10,240 bases of DNA, taken from assembly GCA_903928045.1 (NCBI GenBank), contig CAIYPH010000027.1:1-10240 (forward strand). The letters run 5' to 3'. The position numbers and the translations under genes are program-made. A model generated the notes under the pieces. It did no database searches. It was not told the DNA's origin and was given only the letters and a program-made list of their open reading frames with translations. Positions 6,415 to 10,240 of the stretch are shown here, piece by piece (within the stretch, counting starts at the first letter, position 1; each line of letters begins with the position of its first letter). Source of the stretch: an uncultured Rhodospirillales bacterium (GTDB taxonomy: Bacteria; Pseudomonadota; Alphaproteobacteria; Acetobacterales; Acetobacteraceae).

Positions 6415-7416
6415 ATGACCACCATCCTGTATCCTGAGCGGCTTTACGAGAATGACTGGGTCGAACGCGAGGTCTATGGCCGCAAGGCGACCATCCGCGT
6501 CGCCGGCGTGAGCGCCATGGCCGACCTCGCGGCGGCCGACTGCGCCGAGGCCGAGGGGCTTTGCGTCCATGGCATGCGCGTCACCGCCGCCGATATCGCG
6601 CGTTTTCCGCGCCTGCGGGTGATCGTGCGCATGGGCGTCGGCTATGACGGGGTGGACCGGATGGCGGCGGCGGCGCGTAGCATCATGGTCTGCAACGTGC
6701 CGGATTACGGCACCACGGAGGTGGCCGACCACGCGATGGCCATGGTGCTGGCGCTCCGGCGCGGGCTCGCCCTGCATCACGATCTCCAGCGCGGGCCGGA
6801 GCCCGGCTGGAAGGCGATCACCACGCCGCTGATCCGGCGGTCCAGCGTGCAGACCTTCGGCATCATTGGCCTCGGTCGCATCGGCACCGCGGTGGCGCTG
6901 CGGGCCAAGGCGTTCGGCTTCAACGTGGTGTTTTTCGACCCCCACCGCCCCAATGGCAGCGAACTGGCACTCGCCATTACCCGGGCAAAGACGTTGCAGG
7001 CATTGCTGCTGAAATCCGACGTGCTTTCCATCCATGCTCCGAACACGCCTGAGACTCGCAACATGCTCGGCCTCGCCGAGTTGTCCGTGCTGCCTTTTGG
7101 CGCGGTGGTGGTTAACACCGCGCGCGGCCCGATTCTCGATATCGACGCGCTGGGCGCCCTGTTGAAGGAAGGTCATATCGCCGGTGCTGGGCTCGATGTT
7201 TTGCCGGTCGAACCGCCCGTCGAACCCCTGCCGGAGTTGCTGCGGGCCTATCGCGCGCGGGAGGAGTGGCTCACCGGCCGGCTGATCGTCACCCCGCATT
7301 CCGCCTTCCACACGCCCGAGGCCTGGGAGGACATCCGGCGCAAATCGGCGGAGACAATGGCCGCGGCGCTGATCCACGGCCGGCCGCAGAACGTCATCTC
7401 CCCCGAGATGCCCTGA
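6415..7416 (+). CDS. D-2-hydroxyacid dehydrogenase, CtBP-like
   Basis: A 333-residue NAD(P)-dependent dehydrogenase that interconverts a 2-hydroxy acid and a 2-oxo acid. The N-terminal catalytic domain contains MGVGYDGVDRM (73-83) and NVPDYGTTEVADHAMAM (94-110). The nucleotide-binding domain has GLGRIG at 152-157, with Asp175 at the end of the second strand (VVFFDPHRP), which points to NAD rather than NADP. The catalytic triad is Arg237 (NTARGPI), Glu266 (DVLPVEPP) and His295 (TPHSAF). The tyrosine-aspartate-containing segments and the long loop after Glu266 look more like C-terminal-binding-protein relatives than like phosphoglycerate dehydrogenase. The ATG at 6415 matches the family N-terminus; an ATG at 6370 would add 15 basic residues across the palindrome. 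No strong ribosome site is seen. It ends 10 bases from the convergent RluA-family gene. Confidence 0.88.
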   Translation: MTTILYPERLYENDWVEREVYGRKATIRVAGVSAMADLAAADCAEAEGLCVHGMRVTAADIARFPRLRVIVRMGVGYDGVDRMAAAARSIMVCNVPDYGTTEVADHAMAMVLALRRGLALHHDLQRGPEPGWKAITTPLIRRSSVQTFGIIGLGRIGTAVALRAKAFGFNVVFFDPHRPNGSELALAITRAKTLQALLLKSDVLSIHAPNTPETRNMLGLAELSVLPFGAVVVNTARGPILDIDALGALLKEGHIAGAGLDVLPVEPPVEPLPELLRAYRAREEWLTGRLIVTPHSAFHTPEAWEDIRRKSAETMAAALIHGRPQNVISPEMP

Positions 7417-7426
7417 CCCTGCGCCC

Positions 7427-8065
7427 CTAGTGTGCGCCGAGCCGCGTCAGCGCCGCGCGCATATGCGGCGGCACCGGGGCTTCTGCGGTGACGGGCGGGT
7501 CGAGAGCCAGGCGGATCGACCGGGCCAGCAACATCAGCTTTCCGCCACCGGCGCCATAGATCGGGTCGCCCAGGATCGGGCAGCCGAGCGCGGCGCAGTG
7601 GGCGCGGACCTGGTGGGTGCGGCCGGTGCGGGGGCGGAGTTCGAGCCAGGCGATGTCTTCCGCCCGCCCGCGGACCCGCCATTCCGTTACCGCCGTATCG
7701 CCGCCGGGGCCGGCGGCCATCCGCCATCCCTGGGCATCGGTCACCCGGCGCAGCTTCAGGTCGACGATCCCCGCGTCCTCGCGCGGGCCGCCCTGCACCA
7801 CCGCCCAGTAGGTCTTTTCCGCCCGGCCGGCGGTGAATTCGGACTGGGCGGCCAGGAGGGCGGCCTTGCGGAGGGCGACCACCAGGCAGCCGGCGGTGTC
7901 GGCGTCGAGCCGGTGGGCCAGCCAGGGGCCGTCATTGCGGCGGGACAATTGGGGGAACCAGTCCTCCACGCTCGGCCCGCCGCCGGGGCCGGCATGGACC
8001 TTGAGGCCGGCGGGCTTGTTGAGCACGACGAAACGCTGATCGCGGAACAGGACCGGTATTTCCAT
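7427..8065 (-). CDS. RluA-family RNA pseudouridine synthase
   Basis: A 212-residue pseudouridine synthase that isomerises a uridine in rRNA or tRNA. The catalytic motif is HRLDADTAG (51-59) with Asp54; the usual HRLDxxTSG serine is alanine. Also present are VLNKPAGLKVH (14-24), EKTYWAVV (83-90) and the RTGRTHQVRAH block (147-157) followed by GDPIYG. It has no N-terminal S4 RNA-binding domain and is compact, resembling RluA/TruC-size members more than RluC or RluD. The exact target uridine cannot be told. Six G residues directly abut the ATG at 8065, an oddly close ribosome site. It diverges from the RNA methyltransferase gene and is convergent with the dehydrogenase at 7416, with no evident terminator in the 10-base gap. 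Confidence 0.92.
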   Translation of the reverse strand: MEIPVLFRDQRFVVLNKPAGLKVHAGPGGGPSVEDWFPQLSRRNDGPWLAHRLDADTAGCLVVALRKAALLAAQSEFTAGRAEKTYWAVVQGGPREDAGIVDLKLRRVTDAQGWRMAAGPGGDTAVTEWRVRGRAEDIAWLELRPRTGRTHQVRAHCAALGCPILGDPIYGAGGGKLMLLARSIRLALDPPVTAEAPVPPHMRAALTRLGAH

Positions 8066-8109
8066 CCCCCCAGGTTGACAGGGGCGGCGGCGCGGCGGAA
8101 GCCATGGGC
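8066..8109. promoter_or_regulatory. very short divergent promoter gap between two RNA-modification genes
   Basis: Only about 40 bases separate the starts of the pseudouridine synthase (minus) and the methyltransferase (plus). Promoters must overlap each other or lie inside the opposite gene. TTGACA at 8075-8080 looks like a -35 box, but no -10 follows at normal spacing before the ATG. GGAAG at 8097-8101 is a ribosome site with good spacing for an ATG at 8110. Confidence 0.3.
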
Positions 8110-8826
8110 ATGAAGCCCGATACCATCTGCGGCCCCAACGCCGTCACCGCCCTGTTCGAACGCCGGCCGGAGGACGTGCAGCGGCTGTACTACGCCGAGG
8201 CGATGCGCGAGGCGGTCGGGCCCTGGTGCGCCCTGCTGGCCAAGGCGCGCAAGCCCTATCGGATGCTCGGCGCCGATGAACTCACCGCCGCCGCCGGGAC
8301 CCCGCATCACGGCGGTATCGCGGCCGTCGCCCGGGTGCGGGTGCCGACGATTTTCGACCATGCCAACCCGCCCCGGGGGCGGTTTCTGCTGGTGATCGAT
8401 GGCGTCGGCAATCCGTTCAACCTCGGCGCGATTGCGCGGTCCGCCGCCTTCTTCGGCGCCCCCGCGGTGCTGATCGGCGAGGGGGCGGGGAACGCGATGC
8501 CGTCGGACGCCGCCTACCGGGTGGCGGAGGGTGGGTTCGAGTTTCTCGAGCTGTACCGTACCCGTGACCTGCCCCGCGCGATTGCGTCGCTGGACCCGTT
8601 CTATCGCACCGTGGCAAACTCGCTGGCGCCGGATGCCGCCCGCCTTCCCGATATCCCGCGCGATCGTCCGACCGCGCTGGTGCTTGGCCATGAGGAGCGC
8701 GGCGTCTCGCCACAGGTCGCCGCCGCCTGCCGCCGCCAGGTGCGGATCGGCAATTTCGCACGCGTGCAAAGCCTCAACGTGGCGCAAGCCGCCGCCGTCC
8801 TCCTCCACGCTTTTCTGGGAACCTGA
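8110..8826 (+). CDS. TrmH/SpoU-family RNA 2'-O-methyltransferase
   Basis: A 238-residue SPOUT-class enzyme that would methylate a ribose 2'-hydroxyl in rRNA or tRNA using S-adenosylmethionine. An N-terminal substrate-binding domain (about 1-80) opens with ICGPNAVTALF and closes with HHGGIAAVARV. The trefoil-knot domain has motif 1 DGVGNPFNLGAIARS (97-111), motif 2 LGHEERGVS (His where many members have Asn) and motif 3 SLNVAQAAAVLLH (from Ser221). The segment after motif 1 (RVAEGGFEF) and the non-Asn motif 2 recall E. coli YfiF more than RlmB, from memory. GGAAG is two bases from an ATG at 8104 but eight from the ATG at 8110, so I chose 8110; the earlier start adds two residues. It is followed 6 bases later by a dehydrogenase gene on the same strand. 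Confidence 0.9.
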   Translation: MKPDTICGPNAVTALFERRPEDVQRLYYAEAMREAVGPWCALLAKARKPYRMLGADELTAAAGTPHHGGIAAVARVRVPTIFDHANPPRGRFLLVIDGVGNPFNLGAIARSAAFFGAPAVLIGEGAGNAMPSDAAYRVAEGGFEFLELYRTRDLPRAIASLDPFYRTVANSLAPDAARLPDIPRDRPTALVLGHEERGVSPQVAAACRRQVRIGNFARVQSLNVAQAAAVLLHAFLGT

Positions 8827-8832
8827 CCCGCC

Positions 8833-9807
8833 ATGCGCTTCCTCGCGATGAACGACCCCGGCGACAACCTGTTCGACCTCACGCCGGCCCAATGGGACGA
8901 AGCCGCCGCCCGCGCCGGCGAGAGCGGCCATGAGATCCGCTTCGGCCGCAGCGCCGAGGAATTCGCCGAGGGCATCGCCTGGGCCGATGTGCTGCTGGCG
9001 CAGACCTCCACGCTCTATGGCCGCTTCCCCTGCGTGGCGCCGAACCTGAAGATGATCTTTCTGCTCTCCGCCGGAGTGGACAAGCTGCAACCCTTCGCCA
9101 ACCTGCCGCCCGGCGTCGCGGTGCTGAACAACAGTGGCGCGCATAGCCGCAAGGCCGGCGAATATGCCGCCATGGCGCTGCTGATGCTCAACGCCAGGGT
9201 GCCGGAGATGCTGGCCCAGCAGCGCGACCAGGTGTGGAACATGCTGTTCTCCTCCTCCATCCGCGGCCGTCGCGTCACCGTGGTCGGCACCGGCGACATG
9301 GGCGGGCCGGCCGGACGCGCGGCGCGGATGTTCGGCGCGGTGGCGACGGGGGTGCGGACGAAAGCGACGCCGCATCCGGATTTCGACCGCGTCGTCGCGG
9401 TGGCCGATCTCGATGCCGTGTTGCCTGAGACGGACTTCCTGATCCTCGCCTGCCCGCTGACCGAGGCGACACGCGGGCTGATCAGCCGCGCCCGTCTCGC
9501 GCTGCTGCCCAAAGGGGCCGGCGTCATCAATATCGGCCGTGGCGCGCTGCTCGACCAGGAGGCGCTGTGCGACCTGCTCGATGCCGGGCAACTCGGCGGC
9601 GCGGTGCTCGACGTGTTCAGCCCCGAGCCGATCCCGCCGGGGCATCGGACCTGGACGACGAAGAACCTGGTGATCTCGCCGCATGTCTCGGTGGATGACC
9701 CGCTGACCTATAATCCCGATAGCTTCGATATCCTGTGGGAGAATATCCGCGCGATGCGGGCGGGGCGGGCGATGTCGCATCAGGTGGATCTGGCGCGGGG
9801 GTATTGA
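8833..9807 (+). CDS. D-2-hydroxyacid dehydrogenase, probably NADP-type
   Basis: A 324-residue D-isomer-specific 2-hydroxyacid dehydrogenase. The N-terminal domain has FLLSAGVDKL (76-85) and NNSGAHSRKAGEYAAMALL (99-117). The cofactor domain has GTGDMG at 152-157, and the second strand ends in GVRTKATP (173-180): Arg175-Thr176-Lys177 replace the acidic residue of NAD enzymes, which favours NADPH, as in glyoxylate/hydroxypyruvate reductases of the GhrA type. Catalytic residues are Arg236 (NIGRGALLD), Glu265 (DVFSPEPIPP) and His284 (SPHVS). Complete, typical length. It starts 6 bases after the methyltransferase stop with only a weak GGGA upstream, so it is probably co-transcribed. There is no obvious functional link to RNA modification. 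It is only distantly similar to the dehydrogenase at 6415, so this is not a recent duplication. A copy of the A/T hairpin element follows the stop. Confidence 0.9.
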   Translation: MRFLAMNDPGDNLFDLTPAQWDEAAARAGESGHEIRFGRSAEEFAEGIAWADVLLAQTSTLYGRFPCVAPNLKMIFLLSAGVDKLQPFANLPPGVAVLNNSGAHSRKAGEYAAMALLMLNARVPEMLAQQRDQVWNMLFSSSIRGRRVTVVGTGDMGGPAGRAARMFGAVATGVRTKATPHPDFDRVVAVADLDAVLPETDFLILACPLTEATRGLISRARLALLPKGAGVINIGRGALLDQEALCDLLDAGQLGGAVLDVFSPEPIPPGHRTWTTKNLVISPHVSVDDPLTYNPDSFDILWENIRAMRAGRAMSHQVDLARGY

Positions 9808-9810
9808 CGG

Positions 9811-9872
9811 GAAGGAAGCGCTGCTTTTTTGAAAAAAAGAAGCAAAAAACTTCTATTCAGTTTTATTGCCGA
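9811..9872 (+). terminator. A/T-rich 3'-end hairpin element, copy 3
   Basis: Three bases after the dehydrogenase TGA comes GAAGGAAGCG, then a 7-bp stem (CTTTTTT 9824-9830, AAAAAAG 9833-9839) with a GA loop, then GCAAAAAACTTCTAT. It is nearly identical to copy 1 and close to inverted copy 2. It sits between the plus-strand dehydrogenase and the converging minus-strand reading frame that ends at 9863, so it may terminate from both sides. Confidence 0.5.
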
Positions 9873-10240
9873 ATCGTAACAATATGGGCGCAAAGTTGCG
9901 ATGCGGTCCAGCGCGGATTCCGGGTTCGTCGCTTGCGTAAGGCGATGCTGAGGCGGACCTTGAGGCGACGGATGGCTGTGTGATGAAGCGCTGGCCACAC
10001 ACAGGCGGGGCGCCGGGTGCGGGCGATCGCGCTGGATGCCCGACGGAGCGGGCGCGGACGGGAGGCGCGGCGCGGGCGCACTGCGCCTGACCGGGTCTGC
10101 TGGCGCCGGCGCGCAAGGGCGGCGATCGGGGCTTCGAGCGTCGGGTCTTCGAGCGTCGGGGCTGTTTGCGGGGGTGCGGCGGCGAGGCGGTGCATGAGGG
10201 CGGCGAAATCCTGGCCCATGCGGTGCATCTGCGCCCAGAA
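9863..10240 (-). CDS. partial hypothetical protein, Arg/Pro/Ala-rich (5' end outside window)
   Basis: A minus-strand frame is open from the right edge to a TAA at 9863-9865, giving 125 codons without a start that can be fixed. It opens FWAQMHRMGQDFAALMHRLAAA, a Trp/Met/Phe amphipathic helix, followed by a Pro/Glu stretch containing a five-residue tandem repeat (PTLED-PTLEA). A long Arg-rich segment follows, and it ends near CAHIVTIRQ. G/C-ending codons dominate the first two thirds and fade at the end. Similar low-complexity basic hypothetical proteins occur in Acetobacteraceae, by recall. No signal peptide or enzymatic motif is visible. It could still be a chance frame in G/C-rich DNA; this stretch otherwise contains no recognisable gene. 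Confidence 0.4.
   Translation of the reverse strand, partial: FWAQMHRMGQDFAALMHRLAAAPPQTAPTLEDPTLEAPIAALARRRQQTRSGAVRPRRASRPRPLRRASSAIARTRRPACVWPALHHTAIRRLKVRLSIALRKRRTRNPRWTASQLCAHIVTIRQ
10132..10161. repeat. 15-base tandem duplication
   Basis: CTTCGAGCGTCGGG occurs at 10132-10145 and again at 10147-10160, a 15-base unit repeated twice with one differing base at the unit end. The unit length is a multiple of three and stays in frame in the minus-strand reading frame, where it gives the repeated PTLE segment. Confidence 0.75.

Noticed and set aside
8075..8080. TTGACA, a perfect -35 hexamer match
   Set aside because: No -10-like sequence follows at 16-18 bases; that position is GAAGCC, part of the ribosome site, so it is probably chance.
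7756..9780. A 674-codon minus-strand open frame across the pseudouridine synthase start, methyltransferase and second dehydrogenase
   Set aside because: It crosses three well-supported genes in another frame and its protein is His/Arg/Gly-rich without recognisable motifs, so it is a shadow.
9735..9983. Short plus-strand frame containing a FFEKKKQK stretch
   Set aside because: The Lys/Phe run is just the translation of the A/T hairpin element; it starts inside the dehydrogenase gene in another frame.

Overview
The window is high-GC bacterial DNA, with G or C dominating third codon positions in every gene. The protein families fit an alphaproteobacterium. The A/T-rich hairpin element found after gene ends in three places resembles one I associate from memory with Acetobacteraceae, so that family is my best guess, but no marker gene proves it. 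Nothing looks like a phage, transposon, CRISPR array, tRNA or rRNA.

Layout. Bases 1-156 hold the possible last codons of a plus-strand gene and two facing copies of the A/T hairpin element. Bases 157-4687 are a tight minus-strand operon. In transcription order it encodes an NDP-forming acyl-CoA synthetase, subunits A and B of a PcaIJ-type CoA-transferase, and a short acyl-CoA dehydrogenase. Gaps are 0, 12 and 4 bases. Upstream, after a 100-base spacer with a REP-like palindrome and a perfect 13-bp hairpin, lies a minus-strand thiamine-diphosphate enzyme (4788-6332) of the family usually labelled acetolactate synthase large subunit. A D-2-hydroxyacid dehydrogenase (6415-7416) diverges from it across 82 bases. 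This first block looks like a carboxylic-acid catabolic island: interconversion or decarboxylation of a 2-hydroxy/2-oxo acid, CoA activation by a synthetase and/or a transferase, then alpha,beta-dehydrogenation. The substrate cannot be read from sequence, and no hydratase or thiolase is present here.

Bases 7427-9807 hold a second block. A minus-strand RluA-family pseudouridine synthase is convergent with the first dehydrogenase. It diverges across 37-44 bases (depending on the start chosen) from a plus-strand SpoU/TrmH-type RNA 2'-O-methyltransferase, which is followed 6 bases later by a second D-2-hydroxyacid dehydrogenase. So two RNA-modification enzymes sit back to back, and a second oxidoreductase is co-transcribed with one of them.

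The right end (9808-10240) has a third copy of the A/T element just after the second dehydrogenase. It also has an Arg/Pro/Ala-rich minus-strand reading frame that runs off the window edge, probably the C-terminal part of a hypothetical protein.

The points most worth following are the repeated 3'-end element, the uncharacterised catabolic gene set, and the short acyl-CoA dehydrogenase whose catalytic base is not at either usual position.
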